NCBI GenBank assembly: GCA_017794925.1
Contig: CP051238.1
Coordinates: forward strand, 2,165,138 to 2,229,137
Direction of reading: 5' to 3'
DNA from: Aestuariibacter sp.
Lineage (GTDB): Bacteria; Pseudomonadota; Gammaproteobacteria; Enterobacterales; Alteromonadaceae
Length of the DNA: 64,000 nt
Notes under the pieces: model-generated
The model's database searches: none
Told to the model about the DNA's origin: nothing
The model's input: only the letters and a program-made list of their open reading frames with translations
In this document: in pieces, positions 17,926 through 27,495 of the stretch
How positions within the stretch are numbered: position 1 is the stretch's first letter
Layout: each line of letters starts with the position of its first letter
Position numbers and translations under genes: made by a program

Positions 17926-18819
17926 ATGAAAGAAAAGGACATTAGTGTTTCTATAATCATCGCCACTTATAATCGCAGTAGTGACCTGATTGTTACATTG
18001 CCACAATTGCTCGATTGTATGCGACCAATAGACGAGTTGATTATTGTTGACCAGACTTTGTCTCACAGCCCTGAAGCTCAGGATTACCTGAATGAGATAA
18101 AAAATAACTCACAGGTCAGTATTTATCAGACCGCGCCCAGCCTCACCATTGCTCGTAATGCAGGTTTATTAAAAGCGACTAAAGACGTGGTGTTGTACCT
18201 TGATGATGATGTAGATGTGCTTTGTGATCTTTGCGCAGAAACAGCAGAACTTTACAAGAATCCGAAAGTCGCCGCGGCTGCTGGCAGGGTAAAGTTACCC
18301 GGTGACAATTTTTGGACGCCAAGGAAAAATAGTAAAACCGTTACCGCTCTTTATGGCTGCCATATGTCTTTTCGTCGTACAGCGCTATTGGAGAGCGGTG
18401 GATTTGATATTGATTTCAAAGGCAATTTTTTGGGTGAAGAATGGGAAGCGCTCGAACGAATACTTGACCAGGGCGGGATAGTTGCTGATGGTGAAAAGTG
18501 TATTGTATTTCACCGGCTGCAGGAGTCTGGAGGATGTGATAACCGTACACTAGACTATAAATGGTTTCGTTTTTCGTACCAAAATCACTTGGTATGGGCG
18601 CGAAAACGAAAAGGGGTGTCGAAGTTCACTAAATTTCCCAGACATCTGGCCGCATTTTTGAAGTCAATGATGCGTTATGGTCACCCTTCACTCTTTAAAA
18701 TAGACAGAGCATTTATCGATAATGTGATTAAGCCTGCCTGGAAAGAGAGCAAAGTGCTTGCCAAGCAGTCGTATAAACGAGAATTAGTGCCTCAGGATTT
18801 TGAAATAACCAAGTTGTAA
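17926..18819 (+). CDS. Glycosyltransferase family 2
   Basis: This 297-residue GT-A protein has the N-terminal VSIIIATYNRSSDL, the metal-binding LYLDDDVDV at about 90-98, and a mid-protein CHMSFRRTALLESGGFD, the acceptor-loop feature of many GT2 enzymes. It lies 70 bases after the previous GT2 gene and 12 before the sulfotransferase-like gene, so it is probably co-transcribed with both. No membrane segment is seen. The substrate is unknown. Confidence 0.88.
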   Translation: MKEKDISVSIIIATYNRSSDLIVTLPQLLDCMRPIDELIIVDQTLSHSPEAQDYLNEIKNNSQVSIYQTAPSLTIARNAGLLKATKDVVLYLDDDVDVLCDLCAETAELYKNPKVAAAAGRVKLPGDNFWTPRKNSKTVTALYGCHMSFRRTALLESGGFDIDFKGNFLGEEWEALERILDQGGIVADGEKCIVFHRLQESGGCDNRTLDYKWFRFSYQNHLVWARKRKGVSKFTKFPRHLAAFLKSMMRYGHPSLFKIDRAFIDNVIKPAWKESKVLAKQSYKRELVPQDFEITKL

Positions 18820-18831
18820 TCCTGGCCTCAG

Positions 18832-19764
18832 ATGAAAAGGGCAGTTGAAGTGACAAGTGTAAATAAACCACAACTTATTTTTCACCTCGGCGCTCACAAG
18901 ACTGCCACAACACATTTTCAGGATACACTTTCATTGATGACCGATGAGTTGGCGTCATATGGTGTCACTTATCACTCTCGTGGAGTGGTTCGCAGTAAAC
19001 TCAGGCGAATCATCTCAAGTCCATTTACCAGTTTTGCGTTCAAACATTCTCCATATGGCATACAAAACCGTATTTGCCAGCACATGTTTATTCCTGGTGA
19101 TGCAGAGCAAGTTTTTGTTTCGGACGAAAATATCATTGGAAGTTGCGTAGATGAATTGAGCATCCATCCCTACCGGGGACTGGACAGGAGAGTTGGATTT
19201 ATTCGTAGTCTGTTAAAAAGCTATTCAGTGAAAATTCTCTTTTCAGTAAGAAACTTTAAGCGTGTTTATCCTGGCGCGTACACAACTGCACTCAGGTTTG
19301 AGCCTGAGGTGGCTATCAAAGCCAGGAAATCGTTAACGGATATGCTTAATGATGAAATGATGCCAAGATGGACTGACGTTATTGCCAGGGTAAGAGCGGC
19401 ATTGCCTGGTGCAGATATTTATGTTTGGTCACAGGAAAAATATAAAAGTAACCCTGCAGACATAATTAGAAACGTGCTCAATATTCCGGATTTGGTTGTG
19501 CCTAGTATTGACGATCCGAAAGAAACGATAACACCCAATAAGCTTGCGGTAAATTTGGTTGAATCAAGGGCCCAAAAAGGCGACATAAATAAACAAACCT
19601 GGTTAACCGAATGTGATGCCATATATCATGAGCATTGTGTTAATGACGAAAGCGAGCGATACACGTTTTTAAATGACGCGCAAATACAGCTCTTGAAGGA
19701 TAGCTACGAGCTTGATTTAATTGAATTACGGTGCCAATGTCCTTCCATGAATGACTTTCTTTAA
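18832..19764 (+). CDS. Sulfotransferase-like P-loop protein
   Basis: This roughly 310-residue protein carries LIFHLGAHKTATTHFQDTL near the N-terminus, matching the PAPS 5'-phosphosulfate-binding loop (HKTGTT type) of sulfotransferases. A later FSVRNFKRVYPGAYTTALR is in the place of the 3'-phosphate-binding region. In a glycan cassette it would add sulfate to a sugar from PAPS. Either the ATG at 18832 or the GTG at 18850 could be the start; the GTG has an AAGGG about nine bases ahead. Similarity beyond the loop is weak, so the function is a family-level inference. Confidence 0.62.
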   Translation: MKRAVEVTSVNKPQLIFHLGAHKTATTHFQDTLSLMTDELASYGVTYHSRGVVRSKLRRIISSPFTSFAFKHSPYGIQNRICQHMFIPGDAEQVFVSDENIIGSCVDELSIHPYRGLDRRVGFIRSLLKSYSVKILFSVRNFKRVYPGAYTTALRFEPEVAIKARKSLTDMLNDEMMPRWTDVIARVRAALPGADIYVWSQEKYKSNPADIIRNVLNIPDLVVPSIDDPKETITPNKLAVNLVESRAQKGDINKQTWLTECDAIYHEHCVNDESERYTFLNDAQIQLLKDSYELDLIELRCQCPSMNDFL

Positions 19765-19864
19765 TAGCAAAAAATCGACTAATCAATGGATAAGAACAAA
19801 ACATAGTGTAGAGTCGCAATAAGAAACTTTTAAAAAAAGATTAAGAATAATAGTAGAGTTGATC

Positions 19865-21301
19865 ATGTCCCGTTTTAAATCACTGCTTAAGAAGTTGGCA
19901 CCAGTCAGCGGTTTTAATTATCGGGTTCAAACTGCCCCAAGGTTTTCCTCGTTAGACAATGAATTGAAAAACCTGTCAGCCAAATCTCACTTTGAACACA
20001 GCGATTATATTGAATTATTACAATATTTTGTTGAAGGAATTGACGCTTATAAAACTCCGGAAGGTACAGGTGTGTTATATCCTGGTGAAGCGGGTACTCG
20101 TGGCACGCAGGTTGAGTCGCTTGAAGGTTTTGCCAGGAGCGCACCAACGCTGGCTGCAACGCTAATCAAAGGGCATAAAAGCACATTTACACTCAGCTCC
20201 GGCCCCGTTTTTTGTATCCGAGAATATCTGACCTCGGCCATTGCACAAGGAACGGATGTGTCTTCCAAAGGGTTCTGGGGTGACATCACAGATCTCGATC
20301 AGCGCGCAGTTGAAGCTGGTGATATCGCTGTAACTGCATGGTTGTTAAATCAAAATGAAGCAACCAGGTTATCTGATAGCACCAAGAAAAACCTTATTGT
20401 ATGGCTGGATAAAATTAATCATGTTCAGCTGTACGGTGGTAACTGGATTTTATTCCGATTAATCGTCAATTGTGTTCTGTTGGCATTGGGGCTGGATAAA
20501 CATGAGTCAATTCATCAAGACTTTGCCACCTTCAAAGGCTTCTATAAAGGTGACGGATGGTTTGGTGATGGGGAAGATGGGCTGCTGGATTACTATAATG
20601 CCTGGCAAATGCATTATTACCTGTTTTGGTTTACCGAGATTTACCCGGACTTCGAACGAGCTTTTATAAGCGAAACGATTGAGACATTTGCACAAGGCTA
20701 TCAATATTTCTTTTCACTGAATGGCTTACCGATGTTTGGCCGAAGTGCGATTTACCGCTGTGCTGCGGCGACCCCGCTGCTTATAAATGCGCATTTTAAT
20801 CCAGCATTTGCTCCGATTTCAAAACGTGCTCACGAAGCGGTTTGGAGTCATTTTATTTTGCATGATGCGGTCAAGGGGGGAACGTGCACTCAGGGTTATT
20901 ACGGTTCGTTTCCCGACCTAATGGAGAACTACAGCGGAAGAGGGAGCGTCCTTTGGTCGTTACGTTCGCTCTGTATTGCGTTTTACTTTCCAACAGATCA
21001 TATTTTTTGGCAATGTGACCCCGCTGAATTACCGATTGAAAATGGATCATACGAAGTGAATCTCGCTGAAGCCGGGTTTATCATTCGGGGTGATCATGCC
21101 ACTGGTCAAATCTCAGTGACTCAAACATCGCCGCCTTTTAAATATTTGCACAACGAGGCACATGTATTTCGAACTCGGAGTATTGCTTTAAAATTAGCGG
21201 AATTTGTTTTGAGACGGCCATTAAGGCATGAGAATCTGGCAGCAAAATATAGCCGCAAGCAATATTTCTCTGACCGACCATTTTATATAACAAAAAAATA
21301 G
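19865..21301 (+). CDS. DUF2264 family protein
   Basis: This roughly 478-residue protein resembles the DUF2264 family: DGEDGLLDYYNAWQMHYYLF followed by MFGRSAIYRCAAATPLL are its recognisable central blocks, and an early VESLEGFARSAP block is also typical. The fold is probably an alpha/alpha toroid like those of unsaturated glucuronyl hydrolases, which would suit action on a polysaccharide, but no reaction is established for this member. No signal peptide is evident. The ATG at 19865 is preferred to an in-frame TTG six bases earlier. A gap of 100 bases precedes it. Confidence 0.72.
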   Translation: MSRFKSLLKKLAPVSGFNYRVQTAPRFSSLDNELKNLSAKSHFEHSDYIELLQYFVEGIDAYKTPEGTGVLYPGEAGTRGTQVESLEGFARSAPTLAATLIKGHKSTFTLSSGPVFCIREYLTSAIAQGTDVSSKGFWGDITDLDQRAVEAGDIAVTAWLLNQNEATRLSDSTKKNLIVWLDKINHVQLYGGNWILFRLIVNCVLLALGLDKHESIHQDFATFKGFYKGDGWFGDGEDGLLDYYNAWQMHYYLFWFTEIYPDFERAFISETIETFAQGYQYFFSLNGLPMFGRSAIYRCAAATPLLINAHFNPAFAPISKRAHEAVWSHFILHDAVKGGTCTQGYYGSFPDLMENYSGRGSVLWSLRSLCIAFYFPTDHIFWQCDPAELPIENGSYEVNLAEAGFIIRGDHATGQISVTQTSPPFKYLHNEAHVFRTRSIALKLAEFVLRRPLRHENLAAKYSRKQYFSDRPFYITKK

Positions 21302-21416
21302 GTCGCAACGGAGTCTGTCGTTCAATTTCTTGCTATTAAGGTTAAATCTGGATAGGCTGCGACGAATGACTGATTCCTGTAAGTAAATGGGAAGTATCTG
21401 CAAGGAGTAGAATACG

Positions 21417-22559
21417 TTGAAGTTAGCCATGACGCCTGTTAAACGCAATGGATTTTCCTCAGTTACGTTTGATTATATTCGATTTATTGCTGCATTGGCC
21501 GTTGTGTTGGGGCACGCAGTTACCCGTTTTTTCGGTCCGTATTCTGACGTCAAAGCTCCTTCGTTAAGTGAGAAAGTATTCAGAGTTATATTTAGTGGAT
21601 ATGGCGCTCAAGCGGTAATGGTGTTTTTCGTTTTGAGCGGCTTGTTCATCGGCCAGTCAGTGCTAAGTCAGTTACAACGGGACAGATTCGTATTTCGCCA
21701 GTATGCATTACGCAGACTGATTCGACTTTGGTTAGTGCTTATTCCGGCACTTGTCTTAACCTATTTTGTGGACTCTTTTGGGATTACCTATCTCAGTCAC
21801 GATCTGATTTATCAGGCGAATGGTATGTTTGGCTCAGTAAATCCTGATGAATTATCTATTCAGGTATTTCTTTCTAATGCCTTTTTTTTGCAGACAATCG
21901 TCAATCCAACTTATGGCTCTAATGGAGCTTTGTGGAGTCTGGCAAATGAGTTTTGGTATTATATTATTTTCCCTTTAGTCGCTATCCCCCTTTTTTCCGC
22001 CCGTGCTCGCTACAGCAAAGTACTCATGATAAGTGCAGCCGCAGCTTTACTGGTATTGGTTGGGTTTAGAATTAGTGTGCTGTTTGTTGTGTGGCTGTTG
22101 GGGGTGGCTTTGCTATTTATTCCCAAAAGCGCTAACTCAAGAGTAAACTGGAAGTGGTTGCTAGGTGTGTCCTCTGCCATGTTTTTCTTTATTTTGCTCT
22201 TTATTCGACTTTCAGGGCAGATGGAGTCAAAACTACTTGAGGAAATGCTCTGCGGCACAGGGTTCTTCTTATTATGTTACTCACTGATTTACTGTGACAA
22301 TTACATTAATGCTAGCAAGAGACATCAATCCGTATCATTTGAGTTGGCTGGCTTTTCTTATTCGCTTTACTTAATTCATACCCCTTTACTTTGCTTGGCC
22401 AGAGGATGGATCGTTGGTGGGGAAGGGTACCTAACCTTTGATTTGACGACGGCGCTGACCTTTTTTGCGGTGATAGCTGGCATTGTATTATTGTCTTATG
22501 GTCTTGCTAAAGTAACTGAGTTTCATACTCATAAAGTGTATAAAAAGCTTGGAATATAG
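21417..22559 (+). CDS. Acyltransferase-3 family membrane protein
   Basis: This 380-residue polytopic protein has about ten hydrophobic segments. The N-terminal block FDYIRFIAALAVVLGHA matches the catalytic His region of acyltransferase-3 proteins, and LWSLANEFWYYIIFPL (about 164-179) the second conserved block. It lacks the SGNH domain of the family member at 14.8-16.7 kb. The TTG at 21417 is chosen because AGGAG (21403-21407) is nine bases ahead; the ATG at 21429 would be 21 away. It probably adds an acyl group to the glycan. Confidence 0.87.
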   Translation: MKLAMTPVKRNGFSSVTFDYIRFIAALAVVLGHAVTRFFGPYSDVKAPSLSEKVFRVIFSGYGAQAVMVFFVLSGLFIGQSVLSQLQRDRFVFRQYALRRLIRLWLVLIPALVLTYFVDSFGITYLSHDLIYQANGMFGSVNPDELSIQVFLSNAFFLQTIVNPTYGSNGALWSLANEFWYYIIFPLVAIPLFSARARYSKVLMISAAAALLVLVGFRISVLFVVWLLGVALLFIPKSANSRVNWKWLLGVSSAMFFFILLFIRLSGQMESKLLEEMLCGTGFFLLCYSLIYCDNYINASKRHQSVSFELAGFSYSLYLIHTPLLCLARGWIVGGEGYLTFDLTTALTFFAVIAGIVLLSYGLAKVTEFHTHKVYKKLGI

Positions 22560-22786
22560 CCTCATTGCTTTGTTGGCTTCATAACGCGGCGTATACACCT
22601 GTCAGCGCTCGGGATTTGAGCTTGTTTTGTGTAGTGAATGAACCTGATCCACAACTACTTGACTGAATTTATACAATTGTTTGTGATTTGCTATTGCTAG
22701 TTATGGGGTAGTGCGGTTGAATAAGCGTTAATTTTGTTTTAGTACGGCGTGTTTACGTTTTTTTCGTCGCCAAAACTGGGGGCGGG

Positions 22787-22803
22787 TGGTGAACGCATTG
22801 CAA
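22787..22803 (+). promoter_or_regulatory. Possible sigma-54 (-24/-12) promoter ahead of the O-ligase-like gene
   Basis: TGGTGAACGCATTGCAA has GG (22788-22789) and GC (22800-22801) exactly ten bases apart and a full TTGCA -12 element; the -24 element is TGGTGA instead of TGGCAC. The predicted start site leaves only about ten bases of leader before the ATG at 22823, which weakens the call. Confidence 0.35.
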
Positions 22804-22822
22804 CGTAATTTAGGGTATAGAT

Positions 22823-24169
22823 ATGGTTAAGCTGGCGCTTTATCTGTCGTTATTAATCAGTAGCTTTATGATGTTCAATGCGCCTTGGATTGCGGCACTA
22901 GTGTATTCAATTGTGTCTGTCATGCAGCCTCAGTATATCTGGTTTTGGGCTTTTGAAGATTTTTCTGTTTTTACAGTTTCAGCGGTGATTACAATCCTTG
23001 CTTGGTTTGTGCAGGCATTCAAAGGCAATATCAGGTGGGAAGTTTATAAGTCTGGTCAATTCAAAGGCGTTGTTTTACTTACCATTATTTTTCATATTTC
23101 AAACGCTCTTACGCCTTACGAAACGTACTTTTCTCTCGTAAGCGGTGATTTGGTTGTTGATATACTTACCACCATTGCGATTATGTACTTTATTGTACTC
23201 CCATTAATTAATGATGAAGACACGATAAAGTTCTTTGGGTTTATGTATATTTTTGTGGTTGTTTACTATGCATACTGGGCAAATGACCACTATTTAGCCA
23301 ATAATTGGTCGCAATTTACTATGGGTAGGTTGCTAGGGCCCAGAGGTAGTCCATATGCCGATGGTAATGTGACATCAATAGTGTTAACCAGTGGACTCGG
23401 TTTTGTGATGTTTGGCGCTCGATATTTCCAAAAAAACTGGATGAAAATTGGGTTGCTGTTAACCATTCCATTTATTTGGCATGCCTTGATATTGTTTGCT
23501 TCACGTGGTGCGCTCATCAGTGCTGCGGCCGTCACGTTGTTTTTCGCAATGGTTGTTAAGTCTAAAGTGCTAAACATTGGAATGGCTGTAGGTTTTGTCG
23601 TCATGCTTGTATGGCAGGGGGGGATGCTCACAGAAAGAACAACCAATACTGTTGAGCAGGCACAGTCAGAATCCTCCGACAAGCCATTAAATCCCCGACT
23701 AGTATCCTGGTCAGTAGGTATTGATATCGCAATGGAATACCCTTTGTTAGGCGCAGGCCCTCAACGGTTTCAGTATGCTTCAAGGGACCTTTATCCGGGT
23801 AAGTCCCCTCACGTTGCGCATAATACATTCTTAAACTTTGCCGCTAACACCGGATTAATAGCTGGTTTCATCTATCTGTCGTTTTTTTGGATTTCATATA
23901 AGCAATTCAAATATGTGAAGAAACGCGTGCCTGATAATTCCACATTTAGCTATATCAACTTCTCCTGTATGAGCGGTTTATGTGGTTACTTTACTGGTGC
24001 ATTTTTCCTCGATTTAATTATTTTTGAGCCATTTTATTTTTTATTAGTGCTCATTAGTGCAAACTATTACTTAGTTAAAAACTCAAAAACGCTGGAGCAT
24101 AACAGCGCTGCTGAAATAGCCGAAGATAAGAATGTGAAAGTTGTAAAACCCGGGAAAATTATCGCGTGA
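22823..24169 (+). CDS. O-antigen ligase family protein, exosortase-A-associated O-glycosylation ligase type
   Basis: This 448-residue protein has about 10-12 membrane helices and a large periplasmic loop with RLVSWSVGIDIAMEYPLLGA, GPQRF and HVAHNTFLNFAANTGLIAG, the Wzy_C/O-antigen-ligase signature. The N-terminus, MVKLALYLSLLISSFMMFNA then IVSVMQPQYIWFW, resembles the TIGR03097 exosortase-associated ligase family. It may polymerise the repeat unit or join the glycan to an acceptor, possibly protein; the sequence cannot separate these. The stop overlaps the GTG of the next glycosyltransferase by four bases (GTGA). Confidence 0.82.
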   Translation: MVKLALYLSLLISSFMMFNAPWIAALVYSIVSVMQPQYIWFWAFEDFSVFTVSAVITILAWFVQAFKGNIRWEVYKSGQFKGVVLLTIIFHISNALTPYETYFSLVSGDLVVDILTTIAIMYFIVLPLINDEDTIKFFGFMYIFVVVYYAYWANDHYLANNWSQFTMGRLLGPRGSPYADGNVTSIVLTSGLGFVMFGARYFQKNWMKIGLLLTIPFIWHALILFASRGALISAAAVTLFFAMVVKSKVLNIGMAVGFVVMLVWQGGMLTERTTNTVEQAQSESSDKPLNPRLVSWSVGIDIAMEYPLLGAGPQRFQYASRDLYPGKSPHVAHNTFLNFAANTGLIAGFIYLSFFWISYKQFKYVKKRVPDNSTFSYINFSCMSGLCGYFTGAFFLDLIIFEPFYFLLVLISANYYLVKNSKTLEHNSAAEIAEDKNVKVVKPGKIIA

Positions 24170-25044
24170 GAGAAGCCAAATATAACATCGTTATGTTCGC
24201 CTATAACGAGCAAGACAATATAGAAGCGTCCATAACCAGCATCTACAATAATATTAACCGGCAGTTAAACAAGTTTTATTTAATAGCAAATGGCTGCACA
24301 GACAAGACAGTGGATACCGCAAAATTCATCAAGTCTAAATTTGGGTTCGAGCAACTACACATCGTTGAACTTACGTTAGGGGATAAATGTAATGCGTGGA
24401 ATACTTACGTGCATGAGTTGGCAGATGACGTAGATGTACACTTTTTTACCGATGCAGATGTTCAGTTTTCTCCGCACTGTTTTGAAAAGATGACAGACAG
24501 GCTCTCAGGTGTCGGTGAGGAAACGGTGATTGTTGCTGGCATGCCTCTATCCGGTCGAAACGTCGATTTTTACCGGAGTCTCGTGATCGAGCGCGCTTGT
24601 TTTTTTGGAAACTTATACGGGATGAGGCACAGTTTTATCGAACGAATAAGGGAAGTACCTTTTTACTTGCCTATTGGCCTGAACTGGATTGACTCTTTTT
24701 TAACTAAAGCAGCTAATACAGATCTAAAGTTTACAAATTTTAATCTTCCCAACAGAACCACGTGGATTGAAAATGTAGGGTACGACTTCGAGAAGCTATC
24801 TGTGTTTAAACGTGACGATATACGTTTATACATCAATAGAATAGCGAGGTACGAATTAGGTAAGATTCAGGAAGTGTTCCTGGACAAGTTGCCCTGTGAA
24901 GAGTGGCCAAGAGAGATGCTTAATATAAATCTCGAAATCGAGGCCAATTTTGATGATTTGACGTCGCACCTAGGTTATGTGAAACGTCGGTTAGTTAAGA
25001 AACGGTTATCGAAAATTCTGAAAAAATCAAAAAAAGAAACGTAG
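24166..25044 (+). CDS. Glycosyltransferase family 2
   Basis: This 292-residue GT-A protein has YNIVMFAYNEQDNIEASITS at the N-terminus and a metal-binding FFTDADVQFS at about 97-106. The GTG start overlaps the upstream ligase stop (GTGA), implying translational coupling. The C-terminus is strongly basic (KKRLSKILKKSKKET), possibly for membrane association. The substrate is unknown. Confidence 0.84.
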   Translation: MREAKYNIVMFAYNEQDNIEASITSIYNNINRQLNKFYLIANGCTDKTVDTAKFIKSKFGFEQLHIVELTLGDKCNAWNTYVHELADDVDVHFFTDADVQFSPHCFEKMTDRLSGVGEETVIVAGMPLSGRNVDFYRSLVIERACFFGNLYGMRHSFIERIREVPFYLPIGLNWIDSFLTKAANTDLKFTNFNLPNRTTWIENVGYDFEKLSVFKRDDIRLYINRIARYELGKIQEVFLDKLPCEEWPREMLNINLEIEANFDDLTSHLGYVKRRLVKKRLSKILKKSKKET

Positions 25045-25104
25045 CGATAATCGCTTGATCAAAATCACCAGCGCTGTTCAATAGTCTCGTAGGTACTCTT
25101 TATC

Positions 25105-26574
25105 ATGTTAACCATTCGCTCAGGTGTAACGGCTAGCGCGTTATCCATATTAACTCAATTGAGCAGACGCTTAATTGGTGTGGTAAGCCTTATTATCCTC
25201 GCTCGTATCCTGACGCCTGAAGACTATGGCCTTATGGCTATTTCACTTATTTTTCTCAATTTTATTGAAGTTATTTCATCCACAGGTGGATATAGCTACT
25301 TGTTAAGCCGGGAAAAAATTACGGATGACATGCTGTTCACGAACTGGTCATTAAACCTAATGCTTAAAGGAAGCTTCGCCGTTTTACTCGGTTTGGCGAG
25401 CTATCCTATCGCTTTGTTTTACGATGACTTGCGATTGTTTCCTATTATTCTGGTTTTCAGTTTTCAAGCCATGCTTTCTTTATTCAATAGCCCTGGAATG
25501 ATATTGAAAATGAAAAAGCAGGAATTGGGTGCTATTACAACATGGGATGTGATATCAAAATTTGTTACTACTGCGATTACTATTAGTATCGCTGTCATCT
25601 ATGAGACTTATTGGGCATTAGTTATCGGACAGTTTTTGGTCGCATTTAGTATGTTTACTGCCAGCTATGTCATCGCCCCCAAAATGCCACGTTTCTGTTT
25701 AAAGAATATCAAACAACAATGGGACTTTTCGAAATGGATAATACCGCAATCCATCGTTAATTTTTTTCGAAGTCAAATTGATGCAATGTTTGTTAGTGTG
25801 TCGTTCGAAAAGGCTACGGTCGGTGCTTATTCTTCTATGAGGTATTATGCCGATATCCCTACCTCTATATTTATCACGCCCCTGAGTGGTCCATTATTAG
25901 CCCAGTTTTCAGAGTTCAAAAATAATGCAGATTATTTTCAGAAACAATTACAAGTTGTGTTGTTCTTCCTCTCTTTAATTACTGCACCAGTTATTTATTT
26001 GATGTCAGTACATTCTGGCTACCTTGTAGGGCTGATTTTGGGAGAAAAGTGGATACAGTATTCTGATTTCCTGGGAATATTTGCTTTCTTTATTATCGTT
26101 GCAACGGGGAATAATTTCTTAAGTCAGATAGTGATGTTGAAAGATAAAACCCGGCTGTTATTTGGCTACTCTTTGTTTTCGACAGTGCTGCAATGTATTT
26201 TGTTTATAAGTATTGATTTCACTAGCGTGTATGAATTGGCCGAGTATAAGATTGGCCTGGATATTATTTCTGTGGCAGTGTTTTTTATCGTTGTAATTGG
26301 GTATTTCGTTGGTAAGCAGGCTTTTCTGCCTCTGTTGCTTCCCGTTATTCCTGCAATCGTGTTGATCAACGGCGGCGGTTGGGTAGCATTTCAGGTAGTG
26401 CCTGAGGTGACATCATTCTGGCAATTGGTATTACACTGTTCTATCACCGTGGGCTTGTTTGGGTTATTACAGTTTGCAGTAATATTATTACTCAGGCAGG
26501 TGCACTGTTACCGATATACCCTGAGGTTGATTCAGCCAGTATGGCAAAAGTGTACAGCGCGTTTTTATTCCTAA
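25105..26574 (+). CDS. Polysaccharide flippase (Wzx/MOP superfamily)
   Basis: This 489-residue protein has about 14 membrane helices. The N-terminus, with LSRRLIGVVSLIILARILTP then EDYGLMAISLIF, is the standard Wzx/RfbX start, and LEGHTLS-free loops separate helices evenly along the chain. It should move the finished lipid-linked repeat unit from the cytoplasmic to the periplasmic face, where the ligase/polymerase and Wzz act. It is the only flippase candidate in the window. The gap to the preceding gene is 60 bases. Confidence 0.9.
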   Translation: MLTIRSGVTASALSILTQLSRRLIGVVSLIILARILTPEDYGLMAISLIFLNFIEVISSTGGYSYLLSREKITDDMLFTNWSLNLMLKGSFAVLLGLASYPIALFYDDLRLFPIILVFSFQAMLSLFNSPGMILKMKKQELGAITTWDVISKFVTTAITISIAVIYETYWALVIGQFLVAFSMFTASYVIAPKMPRFCLKNIKQQWDFSKWIIPQSIVNFFRSQIDAMFVSVSFEKATVGAYSSMRYYADIPTSIFITPLSGPLLAQFSEFKNNADYFQKQLQVVLFFLSLITAPVIYLMSVHSGYLVGLILGEKWIQYSDFLGIFAFFIIVATGNNFLSQIVMLKDKTRLLFGYSLFSTVLQCILFISIDFTSVYELAEYKIGLDIISVAVFFIVVIGYFVGKQAFLPLLLPVIPAIVLINGGGWVAFQVVPEVTSFWQLVLHCSITVGLFGLLQFAVILLLRQVHCYRYTLRLIQPVWQKCTARFYS

Positions 26575-26664
26575 TCAGATTGTGACGGGACTCAAATCCT
26601 GAATTTTTTCAGAAATCAGAGGTACAAGTGGGCTCGATATGTTAGCTGAGGATGCAAAACAACA

Positions 26665-27495
26665 ATGAAAGGGTTAATGTGCGCGGTAAAAGTTGGACTT
26701 TCAGCGACAATGGTCCTGGGGTGTGTACTGATGGCGATAAATCTGTACGGCCTGAATCGGGACATACGGCCAGAAGGACTGACTCCGGAAGTATTGCGTT
26801 TTGGGGAACAGGATCTAACAATGAGCCCGCTCGAGCTCAATAAAGCGATTGTGCGTCAATCCAATGAATCCGATGAAGACTATGCCCGTCGACTTACACT
26901 GGCTCTGGCGGGTGGTATCGCGCATGTCGAGTGGCTGATGTATGACCCCGATACGTTTCACCAACGTGTACCCGTGTGGGAAAACTTTATTTTGTATCTA
27001 ATGGGGGTGTTAACCAGTATTCCCGAGTATGAGCGTTATCACTTCAGTAATCCCCATCGAAGTCTTGCAAGAGGCATAGGCATTTGTGGAGACGCCTCCA
27101 TGACGTTATCAGGGTTACTTGATGAACAAGGTATAGCAAACACCATAATTACAGTGCCAGGGCATGTTATGGTGGAGGCTCAATTATCCGATAAAACCAT
27201 GCTGCTTGATGCTGATTTCGGTGTCGTGCTTGAGCACGGTGTTGCTTATTATCAACAACACCCGGAAGCTCTGGCACTGGCTTACCAGGCTCAATTAGGG
27301 CGAGTTAACGATGGCGAATTGATGATTGCGAATGAGCTGAAAAATGTCGGCTATCAGGTGTGGAACGGTACATCCCATTTTATAACGAAAAAATACTACT
27401 TCGAAAAGTTCGCGTACGTGGCAAAGTGGTTATTTCCCTCACTCATGATTCTATTTCCGCTCTGGTGGATGCGACGTCGCACCCCGCCAGAGTAG
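26665..27495 (+). CDS. Membrane-anchored transglutaminase-like (papain-fold) protein
   Basis: This 276-residue protein has an N-terminal membrane segment (about 8-28), a periplasmic domain, and a C-terminal membrane segment (about 250-268) ending in Arg-rich RRRTPPE. The periplasmic part shows a transglutaminase-type triad: Cys141 in GIGICGDAS, His167 in VPGHVMVEA and Asp182/Asp184 in LLDADFG, in that order and spacing. Such domains act as cysteine proteases, amidases or crosslinkers; the reaction here is unknown. A 24-base unit covering its last codons is duplicated immediately downstream. It converges on the PHP gene. Confidence 0.7.
   Translation: MKGLMCAVKVGLSATMVLGCVLMAINLYGLNRDIRPEGLTPEVLRFGEQDLTMSPLELNKAIVRQSNESDEDYARRLTLALAGGIAHVEWLMYDPDTFHQRVPVWENFILYLMGVLTSIPEYERYHFSNPHRSLARGIGICGDASMTLSGLLDEQGIANTIITVPGHVMVEAQLSDKTMLLDADFGVVLEHGVAYYQQHPEALALAYQAQLGRVNDGELMIANELKNVGYQVWNGTSHFITKKYYFEKFAYVAKWLFPSLMILFPLWWMRRRTPPE

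Noticed and set aside
23290..23682. 130-residue open frame on the minus strand opposite the O-ligase-like gene
   Set aside because: Antisense to membrane helices of a clear gene and with no own features.
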